From: Oceanispirochaeta crateris
GTDB lineage: Bacteria; Spirochaetota; Spirochaetia; DSM-2461
Length of the DNA: 64,000 bases
Assembly: GCF_008329965.1 (NCBI RefSeq)
Contig: NZ_CP036150.1
Span: 3,762,439-3,826,438, forward strand
Reading direction: 5' to 3'
The stretch's first letter is position 1. Each line of letters begins with the position of its first letter. Made by a program: the position numbers and the translations under genes. Below, in pieces: positions 36,426 to 45,744 of the stretch. Below the pieces are notes generated by a model that saw only the letters and a program-made list of their open reading frames with translations, searched no databases and was not told where the DNA came from.

Positions 36426-37109
36426 TTAATTTTCAGAATGAGTTTTAGAGCTTTTTGCACGTGCTTCCAAAGCACGTCTTTCACCGTTCATGAGATGGGT
36501 ATAGAGGGGGGCAGATATCCGTTCGGGGTCTCGTGTTCTGATCATTGCCAGAATTGTAAGATGCTCATGGATAACATCTTCAATGATCTTATCGTGCATT
36601 TCAACCCCGCTTTCTTCTGCAAAATAGCGCAGTCTATCGGACATTTCATGCACCTTTTTGATGGCTTCTATGAGTAAATCATTGCTCAAATGAGAGAAAA
36701 ACAGGGAATGAAGGCATTTGTCTGTTTCAATGTAAAGGTCGTGGTCAAAAGGATTTACTTTTAAATTCTTGATCTTGCTTTCCAAATCATCCAGCTCTTT
36801 GTCTGTGATCAGGCGTAGACTCAAATGAGCCGCAAAAGGCTCCAGTAGCCTTCTCATTTCCCATATATTCTCAATGTCATTATCGCAGATCCCAGTGACC
36901 TGGGCTCCTCTGTTGGGTATCAGAGTCACCAGACCATCTGATTCCAGCCTGACAAGTGCTTCTCTGACAGGAGTAGCGCTGACACCGAAATTCTCTGCTA
37001 AATGATCTATTTGCAATAGAGTATAAGGTTTGTAAACGTTTTTAAGGATCTGTTCTTTGACCCCATTGTAGATTTGTTCCCTGATTGATAGGGATATTAT
37101 TTTTTGCAC
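36426..37109 (-). CDS. GntR family transcriptional regulator (FadR/FCD subgroup)
   Basis: 227 residues, GTG start. The winged HTH (LLQIDHLAENFGVSATPVREALVRLESDGLVTLIPNRG) is followed by an FCD domain (MRRLLEPFAAHLSLRLI, HSLFFSHLSNDLLIEAI, HEHLTILAMIRTRD). It sits between the TAXI operon and the divergent ThDP-enzyme operon. Matching palindromes in all three promoter regions make it the likely regulator of both. Confidence 0.9.
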   Translation of the reverse strand: MQKIISLSIREQIYNGVKEQILKNVYKPYTLLQIDHLAENFGVSATPVREALVRLESDGLVTLIPNRGAQVTGICDNDIENIWEMRRLLEPFAAHLSLRLITDKELDDLESKIKNLKVNPFDHDLYIETDKCLHSLFFSHLSNDLLIEAIKKVHEMSDRLRYFAEESGVEMHDKIIEDVIHEHLTILAMIRTRDPERISAPLYTHLMNGERRALEARAKSSKTHSEN

Positions 37110-37142
37110 AGCTTTTTCCCTTGTTGGAATAAAAATAGATAA

Positions 37143-37153
37143 TATATGATATA
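37143..37153. promoter_or_regulatory. TATATnATATA palindrome upstream of gntR (37.1 kb)
   Basis: TATATGATATA lies 33 nt before the gntR start on the minus strand. It is the second of three copies. Confidence 0.55.
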
Positions 37154-37213
37154 CAGGTATAAAAAATTCAGCAAGAATAAATTTGAAAAACTTCTTAATC
37201 CTAATGATTTTAC

Positions 37214-37277
37214 TTGCAAAAATTCAACACTGCGATATATAATATAGGAAATAGGATGTTAAACATGTATTATGTTT
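37214..37277 (+). promoter_or_regulatory. Promoter of the ThDP-enzyme operon with overlapping palindromes
   Basis: TTGCAA (37214-37219) and TATAAT (37238-37243) are 18 nt apart. The -10 lies inside TATATAATATA (37236-37246), the third palindrome copy, so a bound repressor would block polymerase. AAACAT/ATGTTT with a 5-nt spacer follows at 37261-37277. Confidence 0.65.
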
Positions 37278-37339
37278 GATTTATATAGAAGCTTAACGGC
37301 GCTACAATAGATATTATGTTGAAACTAAGGGGTTAAATT

Positions 37340-38959
37340 ATGTCAACAGTTGCAGATCGTGTGATTGAAAGGCTACAGGAGCTGGGTATTCGCTATGTAT
37401 TTGGTGTTCCTAGTGGTTCTTGGCTGTATTATATGGAAGCCATGAGAAAAAAGGGTATTGAATTTATTCTGGTTAGTAATGAAACCAGTGCCGGTTTTAT
37501 GGCTGATGTCACATACCGACTGACAGGTATCCCTGGCGCTTGTTATGCCACAGTAGGTCCCGGTGCCACAAACCTGGGTACAGGTGTCGGTGGAGCTTTG
37601 CTGGATAGGTCAGCTATCATTGCCTTTACCAGTGAGCCTCCCGAAAAGATGCAGGGAAGAACAGTTCAGATGGCTATTGACCAGCAGGCTCTGTTCAGAC
37701 CTCTTACTAAATTCACAACTTCGTTAAAACCGGAAACTATCGATCAGGTTCTTCAAAAGGCTGTAAGGATCGCGATTTCAGATACTCCCGGTCCTGTACA
37801 TATCGGACTTCCCGAGGATCTTGGACCCATCGAAGTTCCAGACTCACAGGAAAGCATCGTTCTGCCCGTTGCGGCAGAGCCTTTTGTTCCTAATACAAAA
37901 TCTCTTTACTTATTAGAAAAACAATTCTGTGATTCCCACCGTCCCGTTCTTGCTGTAGGACTCTCTGCAGTTCGTTCTAAAGCAGGAGCCCTGATCGTGG
38001 CCACTGCAGAACGCCATGGTATTCCCGTGGTTCTCACACCTATGGCTAAAGGAATGATTTCCGAAGATCACCCTCTGTATGCGGGTGTTTTATTTCATGC
38101 CCTTAGCGACAGAGTTGCCGAAACTTATAGTCAGGCAGATCTGGTTATTGGAGTCGGTTACGATCCCGTTGAGTTCAACTATGAAAGCTGGATGCCCGAG
38201 GTTCCTCTGATTCATCTGGATACGGTTCCAGCTGATATTGACCGGATTGAATATCCTGCTGTAACTGATGTGATCGGTGATATAAACGCGGCTCTCTCCG
38301 TACTGACAGCATTAGATCCCATTAACTCAGAATGGGATCTGAACGCACTGGTAGAACGGAAAAATGCAATGTTTCAGGCATTGGAACCGGCTCCCGGAAG
38401 CTTTGGTTCAAGAGCGGCTTTATCTATTTTGAGAGATGTTCTCCCTCAGGATGGAATTATGACTTGTGGAGTTGGAGCCCATACTCACTTGATCGGCCAG
38501 ATGTGGCGCACTCCCGCGCCGGGACTTCAGATCATGAGTAATGGCTGGTCTTCGATGGGATTCGGAATACCCGCGGCCATCGCCGCTAAGTTAAGTATGC
38601 CGGATAGAAAAGTAGTATGTGTTACAGGTGATGGTGGTCTTCTTATGATGGCTGGTGAAATGGTCGTTGCTCAGAGACAAAACCTTTCAGTTGTTTTTGT
38701 AATTCTTGTAGACCATATGCTGGAGCTTATCCGCCTGAAACAGGATAAAAAATCCTTCCCATTTTACAAAACCGATCTGGACCAGCAGGAGACACCTAGA
38801 GCAGATTCCATCTTTGGTGTGCCTGTCCTTCATGCAGAGAGTGCAGACGAGTATCGCAGCGTATTGGAAAAGGCATTTTCTACGGAAGGTCCTGTCATTG
38901 TTGAAGCTCGCATTGAAGGTGGAGACTATGATAATGTGATCTTGAGAAAACACAAATAA
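37340..38959 (+). CDS. Thiamine-diphosphate-dependent enzyme (acetolactate-synthase/decarboxylase family)
   Basis: 539 residues with the three-domain layout of the family. The N-terminal Pyr domain has the catalytic glutamate in VSNETSAGFMAD and ATVGPGATNLGTGV. The central domain runs around residues 195-330. The C-terminal PP domain has GDGGLLMMAGEMVVAQRQNLSVVFVI, where the usual Mg-binding Asn is not obvious. AAGGGG precedes the ATG. It could be an acetolactate synthase-like enzyme or a 2-oxo-acid decarboxylase. It is the first gene of an operon with an aminotransferase, asd and aspartokinase. Confidence 0.85.
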   Translation: MSTVADRVIERLQELGIRYVFGVPSGSWLYYMEAMRKKGIEFILVSNETSAGFMADVTYRLTGIPGACYATVGPGATNLGTGVGGALLDRSAIIAFTSEPPEKMQGRTVQMAIDQQALFRPLTKFTTSLKPETIDQVLQKAVRIAISDTPGPVHIGLPEDLGPIEVPDSQESIVLPVAAEPFVPNTKSLYLLEKQFCDSHRPVLAVGLSAVRSKAGALIVATAERHGIPVVLTPMAKGMISEDHPLYAGVLFHALSDRVAETYSQADLVIGVGYDPVEFNYESWMPEVPLIHLDTVPADIDRIEYPAVTDVIGDINAALSVLTALDPINSEWDLNALVERKNAMFQALEPAPGSFGSRAALSILRDVLPQDGIMTCGVGAHTHLIGQMWRTPAPGLQIMSNGWSSMGFGIPAAIAAKLSMPDRKVVCVTGDGGLLMMAGEMVVAQRQNLSVVFVILVDHMLELIRLKQDKKSFPFYKTDLDQQETPRADSIFGVPVLHAESADEYRSVLEKAFSTEGPVIVEARIEGGDYDNVILRKHK

Positions 38960-38976
38960 AAGGAGGGATTAAAAAT

Positions 38977-40176
38977 ATGAAAAAAGAAATGATTGCAGAA
39001 GAAATGTTTGCGTCCAGACTTGATGATATTCCTTTTTCCGGTATCCGGAAAGTCTTTGATAAAGTCAGAGAATTGGAAGCAGAAGGACGGGAAGTAATAC
39101 ACTGGCAGGTGGGAAGACCTGACTTTGATACTCCTCAGCATATTAAAGATGCTGCCATTGAGGCCATGAACCGCGGGGAAGTCCATTATTCTCCCAATCT
39201 GGGGATACTTCCCCTGAGAAAAGCCATTGGAGTTCGTACCGAACTTGATACGGGTGTGCCCGTAAATGGTGAGACTCAATCTATTGTGATGTCCGGGGCT
39301 AACGAAGGAATTCTGGCTTCTATGCTGGCCTTCGTAAATCCTGGAGATGAAGTGCTTGTCACCGATCCAAACTGGCATCACTATAAATCCATTGTCTCCA
39401 TTGCAGGTGGTACTCCCATTGAAATACCAACGACTGCCGAAGACGGATTTATGATAAAACCAGAAGAAGTTGAAAAAAGAATAACGGATAAAACTAAGAT
39501 CTTGTGTATCACATCTCCTGGAAATCCTACGGGATGTGTTCTTAGTAAAGAGAATCTTGAAGCTTTGGCTGAAATCGCAATCCGTCATAACTTACTTGTT
39601 ATATCCGATGAGATTTATTCTAGAATCTACTTTGGAGAAGAGCGAGTGGCTCCCAGTATCTATTCTGTGCCCGGAATGGCAGAGAGAACTATCATTATCA
39701 ATGGTTTTTCCAAGATCTATGCTATGGACGGATGGCGTCTTGGATGGACCGTAGCCTCTGAAAAACTGACCAGGGGTATCCTCAAAATAAGACAGTATAC
39801 AACGGTTTGTGTTAACACATTTATACAGCATGGTGCAGTTGCAGGACTGACAGGTGACCAGACTTGTGTTGATGATATGGTTAAGGAATTCGCGAAACGA
39901 CGTAAGATCATTTTAGAGGGCTTGCGTTCTATTCCCAAATTGAGTGTAAGCGATTCTCTAGGTGCTTTCTATGTCTTTCCAGACATCAGCGCCTACGGAC
40001 TGACTTCTCAGGAAATGGCAGACTATCTGATTCAGGAGTACGGTATTGCCACAGTGGCAGGGAGTGTATTCGGCACATCCGGAGAGGGTCATATTAGAAT
40101 TGCCTACTCTTGCTCTACAGAAGAGTGTACCCGCGGTGTAGCCGTACTGAAAGAAGCTCTCGCAGCTCTTAAGTAA
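38977..40176 (+). CDS. Class I/II pyridoxal-phosphate aminotransferase (aspartate-aminotransferase-like)
   Basis: 399 residues. HWQVGRPDFDTPQHIKDAA near the N-terminus, TSPGNPTGCV, VISDEIYSRI and the PLP lysine in INGFSKIYAMDGWRLGW are clear. The last also holds the W-R-(L)-GW substrate motif. GAGGG is 9 nt upstream of the ATG. It fits aspartate or aromatic aminotransferases of subgroup I. With asd and aspartokinase downstream, aspartate formation is a natural role. A link to the ThDP enzyme's 2-oxo-acid is also possible. Confidence 0.9.
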   Translation: MKKEMIAEEMFASRLDDIPFSGIRKVFDKVRELEAEGREVIHWQVGRPDFDTPQHIKDAAIEAMNRGEVHYSPNLGILPLRKAIGVRTELDTGVPVNGETQSIVMSGANEGILASMLAFVNPGDEVLVTDPNWHHYKSIVSIAGGTPIEIPTTAEDGFMIKPEEVEKRITDKTKILCITSPGNPTGCVLSKENLEALAEIAIRHNLLVISDEIYSRIYFGEERVAPSIYSVPGMAERTIIINGFSKIYAMDGWRLGWTVASEKLTRGILKIRQYTTVCVNTFIQHGAVAGLTGDQTCVDDMVKEFAKRRKIILEGLRSIPKLSVSDSLGAFYVFPDISAYGLTSQEMADYLIQEYGIATVAGSVFGTSGEGHIRIAYSCSTEECTRGVAVLKEALAALK

Positions 40177-40202
40177 TATATTCATCATAGGAAGAAACAA
40201 AT

Positions 40203-41213
40203 ATGAAACAATGTAAAGTTGCAGTAGTCGGAGCCATGGGTGTTGTTGGATCAGAGATGATCAAGACTCTGGAACAACGAAAATTCCCCTTGAGCGAGCT
40301 GGTTCCGCTGGACACTTCCGAGAATGAAGGAAAAAGTGTCAAATTCAACGGGAAAGATGTCCCCGTTCAAGTTGCGAAGAAGGGTGCCTTTGTTGGCATC
40401 GATATCGCTATCTTTTCTGCCGGAGCGGGTGCCAGTAAAGTGTTGGCTCCTATGGCTGTTGAAGAAGGCGCTATTGTGGTGGATAACTCTAGTGAATGGA
40501 GAATGAATCCCGAAGTGCCTCTGGTTATACCAGAAGTCAACAAGGAAGCTCTCAGGGAGCATAAAGGTATTATCGCCAACCCTAATTGCTCAACCATTCA
40601 AATGTTGGTTGCACTGAAACCCCTGCATGATCTCTTTAAGATCAAGCGTGTTGTGGTTTCAACATACCAGGCTATCTCTGGCGGTGGTGGTCCTGCCATT
40701 GCCGAAATGGCTAATCAAGCGAAATGCTGGGCGGAAGGATCTCCTGTCACACACACAGTGTATCCAAAACAGATCATGTTTAATGTTCTTCCCCAGATCG
40801 ATATCTTTCTGGAGGATGGTTACACAAAAGAAGAAATGAAAATGGTTCATGAAACGCATAAAATCATGGACCCTGAAGTTCTTGTGTGCCCAACGGCTGT
40901 AAGAGTTCCTGTTTTCCGTGGCCATTCTGAATCCATCAACATTGAAATGGAAAAGCCCTGTACAGTGGCTCAGGCAAGAGATATCTTTTCAAAAGCGGCC
41001 GGTATCACACTGGTTGATGATTTCACAAAGTTGGAATATCCAACACCCTTGGAAATGGAAGGGCAGGACGATGTCTTTGTAGGACGTCTCCGGGAAGATA
41101 AATCTGTAACTAACGGTTTGAATCTCTGGGTCGTTGCGGATAATGTTCGCAAAGGCGCTGCATTGAATGCAGTCCAGATTGCCGAAACTTTGATTTCTCT
41201 TGAATTGGTGTAG
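40203..41213 (+). CDS. asd: Aspartate-semialdehyde dehydrogenase
   Basis: 336 residues. It interconverts aspartyl phosphate and aspartate semialdehyde with NADP. VAVVGAMGVVGSEMIKTLEQRKFP is the nucleotide site. The catalytic cysteine is in NPNCSTIQML, and YQAISGGGGPAI and RVPVFRGHSESINIE (catalytic histidine) follow. The gene lies between the aminotransferase and aspartokinase genes, as in aspartate-family biosynthesis. Confidence 0.94.
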   Translation: MKQCKVAVVGAMGVVGSEMIKTLEQRKFPLSELVPLDTSENEGKSVKFNGKDVPVQVAKKGAFVGIDIAIFSAGAGASKVLAPMAVEEGAIVVDNSSEWRMNPEVPLVIPEVNKEALREHKGIIANPNCSTIQMLVALKPLHDLFKIKRVVVSTYQAISGGGGPAIAEMANQAKCWAEGSPVTHTVYPKQIMFNVLPQIDIFLEDGYTKEEMKMVHETHKIMDPEVLVCPTAVRVPVFRGHSESINIEMEKPCTVAQARDIFSKAAGITLVDDFTKLEYPTPLEMEGQDDVFVGRLREDKSVTNGLNLWVVADNVRKGAALNAVQIAETLISLELV

Positions 41214-41251
41214 TTTCATTCTATATTTACAGAATACAAAATGACATTTAT

Positions 41252-41283
41252 ACTCCCACAAAAAATAGTTTGTGGGAGTTTTC
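41252..41283 (+). terminator. Hairpin with U-run between asd and lysC (attenuator-like)
   Basis: ACTCCCACAAA and TTTGTGGGAGT form an 11-bp stem with a 6-nt loop followed by TTTTCTC, ending about 20 nt before the lysC start. It could lower or regulate aspartokinase expression relative to the upstream genes. Confidence 0.7.
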
Positions 41284-41303
41284 TCAGAACAAAAGGTAAT
41301 ATC

Positions 41304-42611
41304 ATGTTAAAAATAGCTAAATTCGGCGGTACGAGTCTTGCAACAGCCGAGCAGATGAAAAAAGTACGGGATATCATAAACGCCGACATGAGTCGACGCA
41401 TTATTGTTCCCTCTGCGCCTGGAAAAGCACACAAAGATGATGTAAAAATTACAGATTTATTATTGATGATTCATGAAAAGGTCAAGATGAATCAGTCTTT
41501 TGACAACGAGTGGGATCGGATTGTCAGTCGGTTTCAAACCATGATTAAAGATTTGAATCTGGATATTGATCTTAGTTCTGAACTTAAAACTACAAAAGAT
41601 AAAATCCTTTCCGGAGCAGGGGAGGACTACATAGTCAGTCGCGGAGAGGCCATCAATGGACGGATTCTTGCAGCCCTTCTTGGTGCCGAATTTGTTGAAG
41701 CTGGAGATGTTATTATAATCAACTCCAGTGGGAAGGTTCATCCGTCCTCCTATGAAAAAGTCCTTAGCCGATGCAGTGACTCAGGCAAGCGATATGTCAT
41801 TCCCGGTTTTTATGGTAAGAATGAAGAGGGAGAAATCAGAACACTCAGTCGGGGTGGTTCGGATGTAACAGGGGCCGTTGCGGCAAATGCTCTGAGTGCG
41901 GATCTGTATGAGAACTGGACCGATGTCTCAGGTTTTATGATGACTGATCCACGCATTATTCCTGAAGCCGCCACAATTCAACAGATCACCTATCAGGAAC
42001 TGCGGGATTTGGCTTATATGGGAGCCGGTGTTCTTCACGATGAGGCTATATTTCCAGTCCAGGAAAAAGGGATTCCCATCAATATTAGAAACACCAATAG
42101 ACCTCTGGATGATGGGACCCTGATTTTGCCGTCAAGAGATTCGTCAACGCAAAAGATTTGTGGTATTTCCGGCGTGAAAGGGTTTACGGCATTCACTATA
42201 AAAAAAGCAATGAGAAATGCTGACCTTAGCTTATCTCGTAAAATTGTTGAGCTTTTCGAAAGTCATGACATCCTGGCAGAACATATTCTGTCGGGTATCG
42301 ATACGGTCACTGTTGTTGTAAAAGAGAACGGCCTTGAACTCAAGAAAGACAAAATCATAGAAGGTTTAAAAGCTCTTGAAGTTGATGAGGTTAAGGTTGA
42401 TGACAAAATGAGTCTCGTTGCCATGGTTGGAAATGGAATGAAGTTTCTTCCAAATCTGATGACCGATCTTTTCTCGTCATTAGCAGCCGAAGGGGTCACT
42501 CTCAGAATGATTGATTTTGGCTCTTCTGATCAAAATATAATCATCGGAGTTGATGAGGCGGATCATAATAAAGCCATCAAAGGGATTTATAAAAGCATCC
42601 CTTCAAAATGA
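41304..42611 (+). CDS. lysC: Aspartokinase
   Basis: 435 residues from the ATG at 41304. An upstream in-frame start at 41241 would run through the hairpin and precede the conserved N-terminus. KIAKFGGTSLAT is the nucleotide motif; SRGEAINGRILA, TLSRGGSDVTGAV and VSGFMMTDPRIIPEA follow. Two ACT domains occupy the last ~140 residues (MRNADLSLSRKIVELFESHDI; MSLVAMVGNGM), so feedback control by lysine or threonine is likely. Confidence 0.94.
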   Translation: MLKIAKFGGTSLATAEQMKKVRDIINADMSRRIIVPSAPGKAHKDDVKITDLLLMIHEKVKMNQSFDNEWDRIVSRFQTMIKDLNLDIDLSSELKTTKDKILSGAGEDYIVSRGEAINGRILAALLGAEFVEAGDVIIINSSGKVHPSSYEKVLSRCSDSGKRYVIPGFYGKNEEGEIRTLSRGGSDVTGAVAANALSADLYENWTDVSGFMMTDPRIIPEAATIQQITYQELRDLAYMGAGVLHDEAIFPVQEKGIPINIRNTNRPLDDGTLILPSRDSSTQKICGISGVKGFTAFTIKKAMRNADLSLSRKIVELFESHDILAEHILSGIDTVTVVVKENGLELKKDKIIEGLKALEVDEVKVDDKMSLVAMVGNGMKFLPNLMTDLFSSLAAEGVTLRMIDFGSSDQNIIIGVDEADHNKAIKGIYKSIPSK

Positions 42612-42629
42612 TTTTCTGAATCGTTGAAT

Positions 42630-42670
42630 AAAAAAACGGAGAAAGCCTAAGACTCTTCTCCGTTTTTTTT
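42630..42670. terminator. Bidirectional terminator between lysC and manA
   Basis: CGGAGAA and TTCTCCG are flanked by a run of A on one side and eight T on the other, so it can stop both the lysC operon and the convergent manA. Confidence 0.88.
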
Positions 42671-42672
42671 AA

Positions 42673-43779
42673 TTAGGATTTTCTACCCGGAGGATAACAA
42701 AAGAGGATATCCAGTTCCGATCCCTCATCGCCATGGAAAACATAGGTTTCATTACTGCAGGGAAGGAATACTTCATCGCTTCTATTCAAAGTATAGGTTT
42801 TAGATAAATGAGTTATTGTTCCCCGGCCTTCCAAGATGACACACGATGCAAATCCCATGCTATTATCCAGCTGCCAGCTGCCGGAGTTGCCAATGACAAC
42901 TCTGTCCATAGAAAAGAAGGGAGTATCGTCCTTATTGATGATTTCAGTCTTTACAGAATTGATGCCTGTTTTTTCTGTGATATGTTTGACCTTTGTTTTC
43001 TTCAGGACCTCTTCCTTTGAAAAGGTGGTGTAGTCAAAGCAGTCAAACATCTTTTTATAACCAACACCCTGGTGATAGGTTTCCTCAGGATAAGTTTTTC
43101 CTGGATGAGAAATTTTTTCAACTCTAAAAGTGATGTCTGTGGGTTCCTGGATCTCCGCAATCATACTGCCCGACCCTATGGCATGGGGCATTCCACTGGG
43201 AATGAAGAATACATCACCTTTGCTGATGGTCACCTTATGAAGAGACTCTTCCATGGCAGTAATATCCTGTTTGTCTACCAAATCTTCCCATCGTTCTCTT
43301 GTCATCCCTGGCTTGAACCCCATCAGTATATAGGGCTCTTCACCGTCGATGGTTCTTCCTCCCATGACATACCAGGCCTCAGATTTTCCAAAATCGGAAT
43401 CAAAGAGAATCTTAGCCTGTGTTCTGTCTGGATGAGTTTGTATGTTCAAACGTTTATCTGAATCGATGATTTTTGTCAGGAAGCCCTGGTTCTCAGCAAA
43501 TTCGGAAAAGTGTTTTTTTCCCAGAACTCCTGCCGGGTCCTCTGCTATATAATCTTTTAAAAACTTCCCCTTCATTTCATCATTTCTGATTCTGCTCAAT
43601 CCTGTTGTTGGATCGGGGGCATAGCGCGACGGAGTAGAGGAGGCGATCCATTCTTCCGGTTTTAGCCCATCCTTAGCAGGATGGATACTCTGCCACTCAT
43701 CAAGGAGTTTTCCTCCTGTGTAGGTTCTTTCTACTCGCATCGAGTCCATTAATAAAACGCTATGTGTTTTCTTACTCAT
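42673..43779 (-). CDS. manA: Mannose-6-phosphate isomerase, class I
   Basis: Cytosolic zinc enzyme converting mannose 6-phosphate and fructose 6-phosphate, 368 residues. Zinc-ligand motifs are visible: IQTHPDRTQAK (Q, H), FIPSGMPHAIGSG (H), and the glutamate of AEIQEPTDITFRVE. AAGGA lies before the ATG at 43779; an upstream start adds 20 residues without conserved content. It lies 90 nt downstream of dctM of TRAP system 3, so it may be in that operon. Confidence 0.88.
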   Translation of the reverse strand: MSKKTHSVLLMDSMRVERTYTGGKLLDEWQSIHPAKDGLKPEEWIASSTPSRYAPDPTTGLSRIRNDEMKGKFLKDYIAEDPAGVLGKKHFSEFAENQGFLTKIIDSDKRLNIQTHPDRTQAKILFDSDFGKSEAWYVMGGRTIDGEEPYILMGFKPGMTRERWEDLVDKQDITAMEESLHKVTISKGDVFFIPSGMPHAIGSGSMIAEIQEPTDITFRVEKISHPGKTYPEETYHQGVGYKKMFDCFDYTTFSKEEVLKKTKVKHITEKTGINSVKTEIINKDDTPFFSMDRVVIGNSGSWQLDNSMGFASCVILEGRGTITHLSKTYTLNRSDEVFLPCSNETYVFHGDEGSELDILFCYPPGRKS

Positions 43780-43869
43780 TGTTTGGATTCCTTGTTCCGG
43801 TATTTTGAACGACCGAAACCGATTTACGATTCCAGTCATTAATGAATAGGGCTCATAAGCTCCAGAGTC

Positions 43870-45168
43870 CTATAGGAACTGTGGAGTTATCAAACGCGGC
43901 AGGAACATGGCAATATCCGGTATGAGGCATATCAGAATCAGGATAAATAGCATGGGCAGCAGAATAATAACAACATCCTTAAGAACTTTGTGAACACTCA
44001 TTTCTCCAATCCTGGCAGATATAAGAAGACACAATCCATAGGGAGGTGTTACCAGCCCAAATGCCAGCGATACTATACCGATGATGGAAAAATGTATGGG
44101 ATGAATTCCTGCTTCCAAGGCTATGGGGTACAGAACTCCACCCATGATGATGATAGCGGGAATGGCATCGATAAACAATCCGATCAGTAAAAATACAAGG
44201 GCGATCATGAGAGTAATCCCTCTGGGGCCAATGTGCATCGAAGAAATCAGGGCAACCAGAGCCTGAGGGACTTCATGATATGACAAAAGCCAGCTGAAGG
44301 CGGATGCCGTTCCCACACAGAAGAGAGATATACCTGTGAGTCTTGCTGTTTCACTCAGGATCTTTACAAATTTTCTGGGGTTAATGGTTTTATTTAAAAA
44401 CCCAAGGGCCATAGTATATAAAACGGCAATTGCTGATGCTTCGGTAGGAGTGAACCAGCCGAAGGTAATACCCCCCAGAATGATCAGAGGAGTCATCAAT
44501 CCAGGAATTGCGATGACAAATGCTTTAAAAAAATCGGTAAAACCGGATTTGTCATAAACCGGATAATGATTCCTCTTTGCATATATGTAGACTGTTGTCA
44601 TCATTGATAGTCCCAAAAGTATACCGGGGATGATTCCGGCCAGAAAAAGAGAGCCGACAGAAATAGACATTGTTCCACCCCATATCAGCATAAGGATGCT
44701 GGGGGGGATGATGACTCCCATTACGGATGAACAGGCTGTGATGGCGATGGAAAACTTTCTGTCATATCCCTGGTCTATCATTTCCGGTATTAGAATTTTA
44801 CCAATTCCCGCTGCATCGGCAGTTGATGAACCGGAGACTCCAGCAAAAAGCATACTGACAAAGACATTCACATGTCCCAGTCCCCCCGGCAGATGACCTA
44901 CCGTGGTTCGGGATAGGTTCATGAGTTTTTTGGTTATGCCGCTTGAATTCATCAGGCTGGCTGCCAAAAGAAAGAATGGCACAGACAGGAGGAGGAAGGA
45001 GTTGTAAGAGATAAAAACCCGGTCAATCAGTGCAAATAACGAAACCGTATCATTGAGCATGATTACCGGTATACACGCAAGTCCCAGGGCAAATGCAACG
45101 GGTACCCGTGCAAAGACTAATATTAGAAAAACTCCGAAGAGCATCATTGCGACTTCATTGGATCCCAT
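43870..45168 (-). CDS. dctM: TRAP transporter large permease, DctM family (system 3)
   Basis: 432 residues, about twelve helices. Motifs: SFLLLSVPFFLLAASLMNSSGI, MLFAGVSGSSTADAAGIGKILIPEM, GVIIPPSILMLIWGGT and GLVTPPYGLCLLISA. It begins 2 nt after the dctQ stop. Operon order is dctP-dctQ-dctM, perhaps followed by manA. Confidence 0.93.
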   Translation of the reverse strand: MGSNEVAMMLFGVFLILVFARVPVAFALGLACIPVIMLNDTVSLFALIDRVFISYNSFLLLSVPFFLLAASLMNSSGITKKLMNLSRTTVGHLPGGLGHVNVFVSMLFAGVSGSSTADAAGIGKILIPEMIDQGYDRKFSIAITACSSVMGVIIPPSILMLIWGGTMSISVGSLFLAGIIPGILLGLSMMTTVYIYAKRNHYPVYDKSGFTDFFKAFVIAIPGLMTPLIILGGITFGWFTPTEASAIAVLYTMALGFLNKTINPRKFVKILSETARLTGISLFCVGTASAFSWLLSYHEVPQALVALISSMHIGPRGITLMIALVFLLIGLFIDAIPAIIIMGGVLYPIALEAGIHPIHFSIIGIVSLAFGLVTPPYGLCLLISARIGEMSVHKVLKDVVIILLPMLFILILICLIPDIAMFLPRLITPQFL

Positions 45169-45170
45169 AA

Positions 45171-45680
45171 TTATTCACCAGCCTTTTTTGTTAGCTTAAT
45201 CACCGTTTCAAACAGAAATATCAGTGACAGTATTCCGAAGACCGGTATGGCACTACCCACCCAGATCATAGATATCTGGGCAATATCTGAGATGTCCCAG
45301 AACATGACTTTTGCGTATTTGTATCCTCTGTAGGTAAAGATAGCCGCAAAAATAATAGTTAATCCCGCAATAGACAGCTCCCAGATGGTTGCACCTAGTT
45401 TGGACTTGGGTTCCGGTAGGAGGCTCACCGTAAAATGTGAGTTCTCTTTAACACCGATTGCTGCCCCCAGAAATATAACCCATACGAGGAGGAATCTTGA
45501 GATTTCTTCTGTCCAGAGCATATAGGGAAGAGCCGGTATCAGTCTGGAAATTATCTGTAGAGTTACGAGGATTAACAGGAACCCCAGGAAGGAGGTCTGA
45601 ATAATTAATAAACTTCTATAAAGTGTATTTGCAATTTTTGTTATGAGGGATGTATTTTTCCCAATTTGAGTGTCTATCAT
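45171..45680 (-). CDS. dctQ: TRAP transporter small permease, DctQ family (system 3)
   Basis: 169 residues with four helices and the pattern ISRLIPALPYMLWTEEISRFLLVWVIFLGAAIGVKENSHF, typical of DctQ. It lies 64 nt after dctP. Confidence 0.9.
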   Translation of the reverse strand: MIDTQIGKNTSLITKIANTLYRSLLIIQTSFLGFLLILVTLQIISRLIPALPYMLWTEEISRFLLVWVIFLGAAIGVKENSHFTVSLLPEPKSKLGATIWELSIAGLTIIFAAIFTYRGYKYAKVMFWDISDIAQISMIWVGSAIPVFGILSLIFLFETVIKLTKKAGE

Positions 45681-45744
45681 AGTTTTCCTTGATAAACAGG
45701 CCCGGATATTAATCCGGGTGACCTGTTTTTAATAATGGTTAAAA

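Noticed and set aside
37340-38959. Calling the ThDP enzyme acetolactate synthase (ilvB).
   Set aside because: No small regulatory subunit gene is adjacent and the family includes many decarboxylases and lyases, so only the family is reported.
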